Notes: generated from the letters alone by a model not told the origin. Positions 28,413 to 41,317 are shown, counted from the first letter of the stretch. The stretch is 64,000 nucleotides of DNA from Perognathus longimembris pacificus (GCF_023159225.1 NC_063161.1:4528274-4592273); one strand, 5' to 3'. Translations and numbers: made by a program.

Positions 28413-29526
28413 TGAGTGGTTGCGTCCCAGGGCACTGCAGGCCAGGTGTCCCCAGGCGCCTCCTGGCTCTCCAGGAAAGGCTTGAGTATGATCTCCCCAG
28501 TCAGGAGCGCTGTCTGCCACTTAGTGGCCACTGGCACGGCCTCCCTGCTGTCCCAGGAGCCTGCCCTACTCTAGGGTGGCTAGGAAGGGAGCGGCCCATA
28601 GTGTCCCCACGCCCCAGGGTAGGTCGGTAAAGTGGGGGGGGGGGGTGACAGCAGGCAGCCCTGCTCCCCCTTCTCCTGGGCTTTCCCCACCTCCAGTCAG
28701 TAAGAGGAAGATGAGCCGTCGTCCAGTGTCCCCCCCACAGAACTCGTTGGTGTGGGGGTCCTGGGGCTGGTCCAACCCTGGATGAGGTCACTGCCCCTCG
28801 TGCTCCCTGAAGGAGAGAGTCTCCCATTCCAGGGCGGGCCAGGGCAGTGTGCAGGCTGCATATCTGGACTCAGTGGTGGACAGTCTCGTTCGCTTCCGAG
28901 TCCTGCCACAGCACTTAGCATCTGAGGGAAGTGAGCAACCTCACACCTGGTGTGACTCAGTTTCCCCACGAGTGAGATGGGAATGACGGCCTGGGGTAGT
29001 CACTGGGGGGGTCAGTGACCCGGTCTGTGTGGTCATTGACACTGGCCAAGGCTCACCACCACTTCTCAGCTCCCTCCCACCCTGCAGTCATGTCAAGCCC
29101 ACCCCGAACTTCCTTTTTTGTGGACTTTCACAGAAGTCTAAGAGGCAGTGGGCCTGCAGCTGTGAGTCCCCTGTACTACCCCACATGGGGAGGCTGCAGA
29201 GCCAGCTGAGCCCCTTACACGGGTCCCAGGAGACAGGAGGACCCAGGACCTTCCCAAGCACAAGGGGCCTCTAGGGAGAGCCAGCCTTTCCTCTCCTGGG
29301 TCTCCTGCTCACAGACGGTGCTCACTGCCCCCGTGACTCAGGACACTCCATGTGAAGTTGCCCATGTCCCTCGGAGGTACTGTCACTACCCACCAGGAAA
29401 ACACGAGGGAGGCGTATGTGCCAGGCTGGGTCCCTTGGGTTCCTTGGGCACGCATTCACGGTTGTTAAAGGACCAGGCCTAACTCTCTCTAATGAAATGA
29501 TTTGTTTTTGTTTTCCATGCAACAAG

Positions 29527-29532
29527 GATGAA
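29527..29532 (+). CDS. PACSIN2: Candidate 6-nt microexon (Asp-Glu), unproven
   Basis: GATGAA is bounded by a CAACAAG acceptor and a GTAAGT donor. A long T-rich tract (29500-29516) and a TGC (29518-29520) sit directly upstream, the layout typical of SRRM4/nSR100-dependent neural microexons. Both neighbouring exons join in phase 0, so inclusion would add Asp-Glu between F301-E302 and E303-W304, at the F-BAR/linker border. No transcript evidence is available here. This is inference. Confidence 0.4.
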
Positions 29533-29646
29533 GTAAGTTTCTGTTTCATGACTTAAGCCCTGTCCCCTGTGTGGCCGGCCACGCGGCCACCTTGTGCGGT
29601 GCTCCCATCTCCAGCAGAGCAGCTGGCAGGGCCGTGTCAGGCCGCG

Positions 29647-29708
29647 GGCACCTTGGCCGCCTCCAGGGATGCCGGGTGCCTGGCATCCGTGGAGGCGGCC
29701 AAGGTGCC
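29647..29708. repeat. Near-perfect inverted repeat, 27-bp arms
   Basis: The left arm 29647-29673 pairs with 29682-29708, with one mismatch and an 8-nt loop (GGGTGCCT). The arms are GC-rich, so the RNA hairpin would be very stable. A 12-bp perfect palindrome GTGGCCGGCCAC lies nearby at 29571-29582. It does not match either SINE type described here. Confidence 0.9.
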
Positions 29709-29899
29709 ACCACTGTCCTGGAACCCACCCTGTCAGGGTCACTAGGGGGACACTAGAGAGGGAATGGTTCTCAGCCTGCTTATTTCTATTAGAAGGGTCA
29801 CCACGAAGCAACACGGAGCCAGGGGCAGTGGCCCGCGTCTATAATCCTGTTTAGAAGGCCAGACCTGGATGATTTCAGTTCCTGGCCAGCCCTTCCTTT

Positions 29900-30152
29900 T
29901 TCTGGTGCCTGTCCTGGGGCTTGAACTCAGGGCTTGAGCACTGTCCCTGAGCTTCTTTTGCTTAAGGCTAGCACTCTACCACTTGAGTCACAGTGCCACT
30001 TTTGGCTTCTTCTTTTTTTTTTTTTGGTAGCTTAGTGGAGCTAAGAGTCTTAGAGACTTCCCTGCCCCCAGCTGGCTTCACACCACAATCCTCAGATCTC
30101 AGCCTCCTGAGCAGCCAGGATTCCAGGCGTGAGCCCCCAGCTCGCAGCTTCA
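29900..30152 (-). mobile_element. Type B SINE
   Basis: Reverse composite with a T-run in the middle. Confidence 0.8.
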
Positions 30153-30765
30153 GGAGACCCCTTGTGAACCAGTAGTTGGCTATAGTGCTACAGCTCTGTC
30201 ACCCCAGCTATGGCAGAAAGCAGAAAGCAGAAGGATCTTGGTCCAGGCACTCATCTGGACAAAAAGCAAGACATCAAGATAACCAGTACACAGAAAGCCT
30301 GTCTCTGATGAAAGGGTGGCACGTGCATCAGATCAGGGCCCCTTCGAGACTCGGGGGGCCGGAGCCTGCCTGCTGCCTCTCTGTCCTGACCAGGCACCCC
30401 CGGATTTATTCGCAGCCCAGGGCGCAGTATCTTGTGTCCCAGGCTTGTTCACATCCCAGCAGGCAGCTGTGGTCTGTGACCCTGTGGCCCAGAATCTAGA
30501 GAATATTTCCAGACAGGCTCCCCGGAGGGCAGGTGCCTGTCCCTCAGGGAGGCTCCCACACGACAGCAATCGTCCCTCATAGCTCCGCTGTCACCCCTGT
30601 GTCTGAGGAAGCGGGGATGTGGCCGTGAAGCGGGGGGCCAGGCCGCGGGCTCGGGGCCACTCCCTGCAGCGGGCAGGTTTCTGCTGGCCGTGAGGGGGGG
30701 ACGGGGAGCTAGACCAGCACAGCTTCCACTGACCACTCGGTTCTTCCTTGGCCCCCGTCGCCCAG

Positions 30766-30887
30766 GAATGGTCTGCAGACCTGAATCGAACCCTCAGCCG
30801 GAGAGAGAAGAAAAAAGCCACCGATGGCGTTACCCTGACAGGCATCAACCAGACAGGTGACCAGTCTATGCAGAACAAAACGGGCAG
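30766..30887 (+). CDS. PACSIN2: PACSIN2 coding exon 7 (linker, S313)
   Basis: This exon encodes residues 303-342 plus two bases of S343, [20 protein letters not shown] through QNKTG. It carries S313, the known PKC phosphorylation site, inside a basic segment that follows the F-BAR. The end ([10 protein letters not shown]) differs from the human sequence as I remember it. Length 122 nt, phase 0 to 2, donor GTGAGC. Confidence 0.95.
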
Positions 30888-32250
30888 GTGAGCACCAGGA
30901 CAGCCTTATCAAAAAAATGGCCACCCCGTGGGTGGGGGGAGGGTGATTTGCACGGTCCTGGGGCGACGGCAGCCTGATTCCTGGGAGACGGCAGTGGGAC
31001 AGGAACCCCACCCCACCCACTCTAGGACGTCTTTTCGGAAGCTCCCTGGGTTCTGGTGTTCTGGGCTGTGCCCCAAGGGCATCGCTCACGATGGTTTGTG
31101 CCTGGTGTGAGTTCCCGAAAGGTCTAAGCCGGAGCCTCGCGGTGAGCTTGTTCCTGGCCCGCGTGACGATGCACGGGTGTTGGGGCTGGCAGTTTGCTAC
31201 CCCAGTGGGGCTGCCCTGCATGGGCACGGCAGGTGGCGGTGTGCCAGAGCCGGCACCTGCTTGGTGGCTTAGCACTGCCAGGGCTGCTGGAGTCTCCCTT
31301 CCTGCCGTGTGCAAGACAGACAAGATTGACAGAGGTTCCCTTTTCAATTCAGCCCCTCACTTGCAGTGTAGCGATTTCTGACTCCATCTTTGTCTAAAGA
31401 TGAGCTGTGGTCATCAGAACCTTCTAGCAAGTATGTGCTCTAGGAGGCCTTCCCACAGGATTTGCCAGAGGCCTGTGCTGCCCAAGAGTCACCTCGTGCC
31501 TGAGGCTCGCCGACGGCCGGGCCCAGGTGCCGGTGCCTGCCGGTGGGCTGGGCAGGGGGCTCAGCCATGCGCACCTGAATTTGGATCAGGCTAGCTGCTG
31601 GGCAGAAGGTGGGAAGGAGACGCAGCCTCCCAGGAGCCCCTCGGGGCCCAGGCTGGCCGGGGCTGCAGCGCCCATTCAGCTACCAAATAGCAAGCCTCTC
31701 CCCAGGCTGGGGGTGCCTGCCGCCCAGGCCTCCGGACAGGGCAGCGGGGCCAGCCAGTCGCTTCGTGGGTGCCTGATATTGGCGGCCTCACTGTGCTCAG
31801 CAGTTCCCCCGCCATCCCCCGCGCCCTCCCCCGCGCTCCAGCCCCTTCCGTCTCCGCCCGGCCCGGCACGTAGGCGGCTGGTGAGGTTGCAAGGCTGGGA
31901 GACTCGGGAACCTGAAGTGACCTTTTGCTCCCTGGAAATGGTTGTGCGGCGAGCTTGGTTGCAGCTCCCGGAGGAGAGGGGAACCATGCTGTGGGTCCCA
32001 GGAGCTGGGGAGCTTCCCACTCCACAGGACACCCCGCCACCTCTCCGCCTGTGAACGGGGGCTGGGGAGGGCTGGGGAGAAGCTCCCTGCAGACTCGAGG
32101 AAGGACCATGGCCGCCTCCCTGCTCCGCACGCACGGCGGCTGCGTGTCTGGCCGACCGAGCCTCCTCCCCTCGTGTGGAAGGCTGCGGTGACCCCGCGGC
32201 CTGGGGGCGCGGGGGGGGGGTCCCTGAAAGCTCTCTCTCTCTCCCGCTAG
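30888..32250 (+). other. PACSIN2: PACSIN2 intron 8
   Basis: About 1.4 kb and GC-rich, especially after 31470. Long frames occur on both strands because stop codons are rare in GC-rich DNA. None resembles a known protein. No SINE was recognised. Confidence 0.75.
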
Positions 32251-32373
32251 CACCCTTAGTGTCCCGAGCAACCCCGCCCAGCTCGCGCAGTCACAGTCCA
32301 GCTACAACCCCTTCGAGGACGAGGACGACACGGGCAGCACCGTCAGTGAGAAGGAGGACATTAAGCCCAAAAA
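32251..32373 (+). CDS. PACSIN2: PACSIN2 coding exon 8, probable cassette exon (NPF1)
   Basis: This exon encodes residues 343-383 plus two bases of N384, including [11 protein letters not shown] with the first NPF motif (362-364). It is 123 nt, phase 2 on both sides, so skipping removes 41 residues in frame. A human isoform lacking this stretch is known. The donor AAAAA|GTTGGT is weak; a better-looking GTGAAC five bases downstream would break the frame. Weak donor plus symmetric phase fits regulated skipping. Confidence 0.94.
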
Positions 32374-32893
32374 GTTGGTGAACTCACGCTCTGCCCCGGC
32401 TTCTTTCCACCCCGCCTGCTCTGCTTCCTCTCTCTCTCTATCCAGGGGTCTGTCTTCGGGTGTCACTCCTCGGCCCTCCGGCAGTGCATGTGGCCTGCGG
32501 CGGCGGGCGCCCGCTGGACAGCCCGGCTCCCCCGCCTCGGCAGCAGGCGCGGCTCACACGCTTCCCTTGCTTTCTCTGTTTTGCATTAACCCCCAAGGCC
32601 CCGGCGCCGGCGCCCCACAGGAAGACAGACCGCGGGCGGGCCGCGCGGGTCGCTGGCCGGCCTGCGCCCGGATTTGCCTCCGCAGGTGTCCCCAGCTCTC
32701 CTGGCCTGCATTGGGAGCTGAGGATGCGCGTGCGCAGCACACAGGCCCGCAGGGCCCTGGCTCCGCCCTGCTGTCGCGCCTCAGGAGCCCTGGACTCTGA
32801 CACCCGCCCCTCCTGCGCGGGGGCTCTGGGCAGGGGCCCCACGGCCTCCCGCAGCCCCTCGCTGAGGGTCCCCTGTCCCTGGCTTCGTTGCAG
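32374..32893 (+). other. PACSIN2: PACSIN2 intron 9 (short, GC-rich)
   Basis: A 520-bp intron with very high GC and many CpGs. An open frame runs through it into the next exon on the plus strand, but it shows no known domain. Read as intron because both flanking exons join in the right phase. Confidence 0.85.
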
Positions 32894-33090
32894 TGTGAGC
32901 AGCTACGAGAAGACCCAGAGCTACCCCACAGAGTGGTCCGACGATGAGTCAAACAACCCCTTCTCCTCCACCGATGCCAACGGGGACTCGAACCCCTTCG
33001 ACGAGGACGCCACGTCAGGCACCGAAGTGCGGGTCCGGGCTCTGTACGACTACGAGGGCCAGGAGCACGACGAGCTGAGCTTCAAGGCGG
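32894..33090 (+). CDS. PACSIN2: PACSIN2 coding exon 9 (NPF2, NPF3, SH3 start)
   Basis: This exon encodes residues 384-449 plus one base: [10 protein letters not shown], then NPF at 405-407 and 417-419, then the start of the SH3 domain ([20 protein letters not shown]). Acidic residues follow the NPF motifs, as expected for EHD-binding sites. The acceptor is CTTCGTTGCAG and the donor GTAGGT. Length 197 nt. Confidence 0.96.
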
Positions 33091-34571
<1,481 letters not shown>

Positions 34572-35980
34572 CGAGCCCCGGGCAGGCTGGCGGAGAGGTG
34601 GAAGCGGCCGGGCCGGGACCTCCGTGAGCCTCGGCCCGGGCAGCAACACCTCGGTGCCTCCGGCAGCCATGGGGATGTCCACGCCGCCTGCAAGTGGGTG
34701 GTTCCATCGTTCTTGGCTTCCTGGTGTCCTCTGAAGGCCGACACGCCGGTCATCTCCCTCGGGACTCCGCCCCTTCCCAGCGCATCCAGGGAGGTCGAGG
34801 GACAGGAGGGCGCAGCCCCCAGCGAGAGCCGGGCCTCCCGACCCCGCTGGCCCCGCCAGCGCGGCGGGTCACGGGCAGGGCCGCGTCCGCACCTGCCTCG
34901 CCCCCGCGGCAATGGCGGGTCACACTGATTCTTTTTCCACGGCTGCTTCTCTCTGAAGAGTCCCATGCGCAACCTACGTGAACAAACCTCATGGCGTTCT
35001 CTGAGTAAAGATGTTGAGGTTTTTAATTTAAAGGCCATGTACAGTTATGCTTTTTATACACCTGCTCTGCCCCACGTTGACTGCACTGTGCTCTGGGGGG
35101 GGTGTCGTACTGGCCGGCTCGCGCGGGGGGGGGGGGGGGGACGGGGCTGTTGAGAAGCTGGGCACGCCCCCGCGAGGTTCCCCGGATGAAGGTTGGCTGC
35201 AGACGTGACCTTAGCTAGTACTCCCCAGGGCCGCCACACTGAGAAATTATTTTCGCACGATTCACGCTTAAAGCTTTTTATTCTTTTGCAAATTAACAAT
35301 CTTATCGGTGATTTGGAAGGTCTAGAAATAAGACTAACTTTTCAAGCAGATGCATCTGTAGATCAAGATGCTTTCTATTAGATTATCGTGTCTCCATGTA
35401 TATCTGTATATATTATTTGATATTCAGAGAATCTAAAGAGTTCACCACTGCTGAGATGAGATTTAGTGACTTCTGCAGTGGACGGCATTTATAAACTGCT
35501 TAAAGATGGCGACCTTCAGGCGTGGGCCTGGCTGGCTCACGGGGCCCTCTCCCAGCTGGGACTTGGCCTCCGGTAACCTCTAAGTGGAGGCTCCCGGGGG
35601 CGGGGAGGGGGGAGCCTGGTCCCCATGGCGGGCTGGAGCCCCGTGTTCCTTGAGAACACAGAACCCAGGCCCGGCCCACATGCAGGGCCCTCCCCGCACC
35701 CTGGGTCATGAGGGCGCAGAACTGCCCCCAAGTCCCCCAGGCCAGGCACGGGGGAGCCTGGGTCCCGCGAGCCCGGTCAGCGGTGCGTCTCCCCAGTGTT
35801 GGCGGTCAGCGTCCTGTCTCACTCGGGGAGCGGAAGCATCCGTGTCCGCCGTGACTCACCAGCAGAAAGCTTCGCTCCCACGCTACACGTGGACCAAAAG
35901 CTGTCCAGGCTGCGGAGTAGAGGAGCGCTTTGAGTGTGTAGAACCTTCCCGTCAATAAACAGTTGATCTTGTGCTGAAAG
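34572..35980 (+). other. PACSIN2: PACSIN2 3' UTR
   Basis: About 1.4 kb. The first third is GC-rich. The middle (35200-35520) is AT-rich and carries a Pumilio-type UGUAUAUA (35405-35412) and a near match (UGUAUAUC, about 35397-35404). G-runs lie at 35094-35101 and 35126-35140. The likely end is set by the AATAAA at 35954-35959. The length is in keeping with the human UTR as I remember it. Confidence 0.75.
35954..35959 (+). terminator. PACSIN2: Polyadenylation signal AATAAA (PACSIN2)
   Basis: A canonical AATAAA followed 10-20 bases later by a GT-rich stretch (GATCTTGTGCTG). It lies 1.38 kb after the stop codon. A further AATAAA at 37108-37113 after an A-run could be a distal site but is less convincing. 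Confidence 0.7.
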
Positions 35981-37284
35981 GCCCTCCGCCTCTGCCCTCG
36001 CGCCCCGCCCGCCGGCGCGCGTCCCCTCCGGGTTTACCAGCTCTGAAGGTGGCAAGATGGGGCGCCCCACTCCAGGGGCCGTGTCGGACGAGGACCCCCT
36101 TGGGGTGCCCTTCTCGCCAGCACCTGCCTCGTGTGAGCCGGCCCCTCGCACGCTGGGCGTCTGGCTGTGCTTTCTCCCCCCAGGCCCTCCCCTCACCCCT
36201 CCCCCGCACCAGCGGCCGCCCTGCCCAGTCCTCCTCGTGGGAACGCGTTTCTAGAGCGCCCGCCCTGCACTGCGCCTGGTTGGTCTGCAGATGGCTCGGC
36301 CTCAAGCATCCCCGCGGGGCAGCTGGGCCACGGTGCTCCCAGAGTGCTCCTCCCATTGGCAGACCAAGGAGGAAGGAGGCCTGGCTTGGCAGCCCGTGCT
36401 TGTCTAACGAGGGGGAAGAGGGAAGAAGTGGGCTGCTGCCTGCTCAGGCCGCCCCAAAGCCCTCCTCCCGAGGATGAGCGAGGCAGGCAGCCTCCCCGGG
36501 GTAAGCACAGGCCCCAGAGCAGCTGCCAGGCCCTCCGCCGCCCTCTCGTGCGGGGCCCTTGGGTGCTCTTGGGACGCTCAGACGCCTCCCTTTCCCAAGG
36601 TAGGAGGCTAGGGGCGGGGGAGGCCATCGGTGCCCGGGAGGTGAGCGCTGTCATGATCCTAAGTGACAGGCTGGGGACTGGGACCCTCTGTCCTCCTGGA
36701 TGGCCAGGGCCCCTGGGCCCCTCCCCCACTCGCCCTCCACAGCCACTGCACTGGGCCAGTGCTCCACCCTCCCCACGCCACCCTCAGGAGCCCCGGGCCG
36801 TCTCGGAAAGTCACAGGGGTGTGTGTGGGCGGGGGGGTTCCATCACACTTCTCTAACCCCCCCCCCCCCATCACAAACACAAGTATTGTCCAGTGGGCTG
36901 TAACCTCTGAGCCCATGACCTTGTGGAAACAGGTAGAAAGGCCCTGCGTCCAGGATGGGGGAGGCTCGTGATGGTGAGCGTCCTGGTTTGGCTTTCCTGC
37001 TGGGCTAGAAAGCACCATGTATGGCCGCTGGCTCCTGTATCTTGAAATGCTCAGCCTCTAGAACTGCAGGAAAAAAAAAAAAAAAAACCTTTAGCTGTAA
37101 ATAAGTGAATAAATTATTTCTGCTGTAGATAAATCCGTTTTTCCGTGGTGTTTTGTCCCAGCTGGTTGAACAGACCGACTTGCCTGGGCCCCGTCTGCAT
37201 ACAAGGCAGCTTCTCAGCTATTTCCAGCCGGTCTGGGGTGAACACTCATCTCCTGCGAGCCCGGCCCAGAGCTGGGCACGCTTT

Positions 37285-37440
37285 CCTGAAAACAGTCGCG
37301 AGCCCATGTTACAGACAGGAAACAGGGCTGAGCAGTTGAGTGGCTTCCCTTGACACACAGAGCAGGTCAAGCACAGAGCTGGGGTTTGCCCTCAGGGGTC
37401 CCCAGCCACAAATAGCAGCTGAGGACTCCTCCGGGTGCCA
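37285..37440 (-). repeat. MIR
   Basis: Reverse MIR: CCCATGTTACAGACAGGAAA, then GTTGAGTGGCTTCCCTTG. Confidence 0.7.
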
Positions 37441-38839
37441 CTGTTGTCTAAGCTGGTTTCCAGTCACCACTGGGTTGGCTGTGTGACAGCTCGGCTGACC
37501 GGGCTTCCTTCCACAGTTGCTGAGTTTCTGGGTTAGCGATGGATCACCTGGTCCCCAAAGCAAGTCAGAGCTGCTCAAACTACTGTGTTCTCTTATTTGT
37601 CCATGTGATCTCCAAACATTGCTTACCACTTCTGGGGCACAAGAGCTGGGGTCCCCGGGGTCCAGAGACTGGTCAGTCTAGCTGACTGGGACAGTATGGA
37701 CAAGAACACAAAGAGTAAGGGACACTAGTCGGCATGACATTAAAACTGGGCTACTTCCTATGGTTTCCAAGCAACGGGTAGGAAGGATTAAAGGCAGGTT
37801 AGATAACTGAAAAAGGAGCATCCAGAAGTTCAAGTGACCCCAGGCTGTCCAGATTCCTGAAACAACCAAGTTTTTCCTGATATGCACACCTGCATACATG
37901 ACACAGCATAAATGTGGGAAAGAACAGCGGGACAAGCTCCGTGAACTACATGCAACACACCTAAATTCCAAAAGATTACAAATGAATTAACTAAGACCAT
38001 GCAAGGTCTGAAAGAGGAATCCAATGAAGATAAAGAAATCTTGAAAAAAAATCAAGTTGACATTCTATAACTGAAAAAAAAAAATCGGGTGAAAGCCTTG
38101 ACAGCAAAATAGATGTGTTAGACCATCCTGCCGGAGACAAAAAATTATAACAGTTCAAATGGAACATGAAGACCTCTGGAACACCATTGACAACCAAGCC
38201 TATAAACTATGAGCATAGAAGAGATGCAAAGACAGAAAACATGCAATAAAACCTGGCAAAGATTTACCAAATCCAGGTCTGTTGGATACCCAACAGGCAC
38301 GATTAGAAAAGGACCTCTCCAAGACATAGATAAAACTAAGTATGCAAAGGATATCAGAAGATTCAAGAGAGAAGCACCAAGTCACAAAAGAAAACCTACC
38401 AGAACAAATATTTCAAGAGAAACTTCTTTCCTTTTGGTGTTATTTGGCCTTGAACTTGGAGCTTTATGCTTGCAAAGGAGGCACTCAACAACTCGAGCCG
38501 TACCTGAAGTCCTCTCACATTTATAGGAATTAGCATGTGGAATGATGTTCTTCAAACCCTAAAAGAAAGTAACTGCCAACCTACACTACTAAACATAGCA
38601 AAGCTATCTTTTGTAATGGAAGAAGAAATAAAGTCCTTTCACACAAACCAAAGGAATTCGGGACTACTAAGCTAGCACTGCGGAAGATACTAAAGAGATC
38701 CTACACAGAGAAAACACAATCGAGAAAATACAGGAAATAATAAAACTCACTAGACACGTAGATAAGTAAATCAAGATCAGGAAAGCATCTAACACTTAAA
38801 CAAGAACAAAACAGTATATCATTAAAAATTCTGTATGAG

Positions 38840-39048
38840 GGCTGGGGATATAGCCTAGTGGCAAGAGTGCCTGCCTCGGATACACGAGGCCCTAGGTTCG
38901 ATTCCCCAGCACCACATATACAGAAAACGGCCAGAAGCGGCGCTGTGGCTCAAGTGGCAGAGTGCTAGCCTTGAGCGGGAAGAAGCCAGGGACGGTGCTC
39001 GGGCCCTGAGTCCAAGGCCCAGGACTGGCCAAAAAAACAAAACAAAAC
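38840..39048 (+). mobile_element. Young type A SINE inside L1, 16-bp duplication
   Basis: AAAAATTCTGTATGAG flanks it exactly (38824-38839, 39049-39064). It shares subfamily bases (CGGATACACGAGG, GAGCGGGAAG) with the copy at 53934. Confidence 0.95.
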
Positions 39049-39189
39049 AAAAATTCTGTATGAGAGTGGTCTCAGTTTTACAATCAGAGGACATGGACTG
39101 GCAGCCTGGACAAAAAAAAAAGACAAGACCCAACCATTTGTTACCTACAAGAAACACAGTGGCATGAACAGACTTAAAATGAAAATATG

Positions 39190-39395
39190 GAAGCCGGGCT
39201 GTAGAGGCTCACACCTGTAATCCTAGCTACTTAGGAAGCTGAGATCTGAGGATCCTAATTCAGTCAGCCCAGGCAGGAAAGTCTAAGTTTGAAGTGGAAC
39301 TGTGGCTCAAGTGTTAGAGTCTTGAGCAAATAAATAAAAGCTCAGGGACAGCACCTACGCCCTGAGTTCAAGCCCCAGTATCAGTGTAGGAACAC
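39190..39395 (+). mobile_element. Type B SINE inside L1
   Basis: Forward composite inserted in the L1 at 37680-41140. Confidence 0.8.
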
Positions 39396-39777
39396 ATGCG
39401 TGTGCACACATGCACATACACATATTCTAAGCAAATGGGGCTTGAAAGCAAGCAGGAATAACTGTACTCATATTTGACAAAGCAGACCTCAAATCAAATT
39501 AGAAGAGGTAAAGGTCACTTCACATTGATGAAGGGAACAATATTCAAGAGGGGATACCATAGCTATTTAGAGGGCTGAGATTGGGAGGCTCACAGTTCAG
39601 AGCTAGTCCAGGCAAACGTTTGTGAAATACCCTCCGCCCTCCAGTCTCAACCAATAGAAAATCTGGTTGCAGTTGTGTATCCATCCCTGTTACCCCCAAC
39701 TACATTGGAAGAATAGGAGGATTGTACTCCATGCCAGCCTGGTCACAAAGCAAGACCTTATTTGGAAAATAATGGAA

Positions 39778-39975
39778 ACCGGACACCAGTGGCTCATGCC
39801 TATAATCCTAGCTACTCAGAAGGCTGAGATCTGAGGATCATGGTTGAAAGCCAGCCCAGACCAGAAAAGTCCATAAGATTCATATCGCCACTTAACCACA
39901 AGAAAACTGGAAGTGGCCCTGTGGCTCAAAGTGGTAGAGTACGGTCCTCAATTCAAGCCCTGGGACTGGGGGAGG
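39778..39975 (+). mobile_element. Type B SINE inside L1
   Basis: Second forward composite in the same L1. Confidence 0.8.
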
Positions 39976-41317
39976 AGGGAATATATATATTTGGAAAAAC
40001 TGGATATCCACATGTAGAGAAATGAAACTAGATCTGTAGCATTCATCCTGTTGAAAAGTCAATTCAAAAGGGATCAAAGATAAGATCTACAGGAAGGCAT
40101 GGAGAAAAATACTTGGAATAAGGCAGAGGCAGTGACTTTCTAACTAGAACTCCAGTTGGTCAGGGAATAAAAGAACTGACAAGTGAGATTGAGAAAGCGA
40201 TTAGGAAGCTCTTGTATATCAAGGGGAATAACCAGATTTAAGGAACCACATGATGGGAGACCACCTTTGAAAGCTTCTAATCAGATGAAGGATTTATATC
40301 TATAATATACAACGAACTCAAATATTAAGCACCAAAAGAAAAACAATGCAATTACTAAATGATCAGAATAGACAATTCTCAAAAAAGAAGTAACAATGGC
40401 CAATAAATACATGAAAGAAAATGTTCATCATCCCCAGCCATATGGGAGACGCAAATCAAAACAACCATGAGACCCGTGCCACACCAGTCAGAATGGCGTC
40501 ACCCAGAAACAAACAACCAACACTTGGTGAGGGTGTGAGCATGGGGGAGAGGGAAGGAACCCTTATATGCAGTTGGTTGTGCAGCCACTATGGAAATGAG
40601 CAGGGAGGGTCCTCAAAACCATGCCGTCCTGCTATACCATTCGTAGGCATAGATCAAAGCAATGTAAGTCAAGATCCCTGAACACCTACACATACCCCAG
40701 AACTGTTCACAACAGCCAAGCTATGGAATCAGCCCAACAACCAACAACTAAGCTATTCAACAGTATCAAAGAATGCTATGATGTCATCCGGGGAAACCTG
40801 GGTGGAAGTGGAGATCATTGCATTGCGCAAGCGAAGCCAAACTCAGAAAGACCAATAGCACATGGGTCCATCACATGTAGGACCTCGGCCTAAGAATAAT
40901 AACGTGACATGACTGAAAAAGAGGCAGTGGGGGACGGAGAGGGTTCTAGGTGGTGAACACAATGAAAGCATTGTATATGCATTATGAAATGGGCACAATG
41001 AAACTCACTAAAATTGTTTTAGAAGGAGGGAAAGAGAATTAAGGGTTGAGAAGTAAAAGAGGAGGCTTTGACCAAAGCACCTTATACAAATGTATGTGAA
41101 CATCAGAAGGAGAGCCCCTTGTAGAATGAATTTACACTAATAATTTTTTAAAAGGCAGCTATGTTGAAGACACGAAGATTGCACAGAACCACAAAGACTC
41201 AGCCCCAATTTCCTTGAGCTGCTAAAGCAATACAAGCCTGCATTTCTTGGGATGTGATTCCCCACAGAGTTGTTCTTTCTCGTTTTGTTTTAGGCCTTTT
41301 CTATGTATGTGCTGGTT

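Larger units (their letters stand above)
37680..41140 (+). mobile_element. Decayed L1 (HAL1-like?) with nested SINEs
   Basis: ORF1-like coiled-coil DNA is at 37900-38420. 38575-38700 reads as the ORF1p C-terminal region (AKLSF...EEEIKSF), with stops. 39100-39520 resembles the start of ORF2 (QDPTICYLQETQ-like, then KAGITVLIFDKADLK-like). Most of the endonuclease and all of the reverse transcriptase are missing. 40080-41000 matches the classic mammalian L1M 3' end (GGTGAGGGTGTGAGC, CAGCCACTATGGAAA, CACAACAGCCAAGC). Later insertions are a SINE fragment (38435-38500), a type A SINE (38840-39048) and two type B SINEs. Non-functional. Confidence 0.8.

Noticed and set aside
30709..32271. Long minus-strand frames (212 and 226 codons)
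   Set aside because: They lie in GC-rich introns antisense to verified PACSIN2 exons, with no recognisable domain or codon bias.
32371..32386. Alternative donor TTG|GTGAAC for the NPF1 exon
   Set aside because: It looks stronger but would put the next exon out of frame. The upstream GTTGGT gives the known protein.
37070..37115. A-run plus AATAAA as the true PACSIN2 3' end
   Set aside because: It is 2.5 kb past the stop with no clear link. The AATAAA at 35954 gives a UTR of expected length. A minor distal site remains possible.
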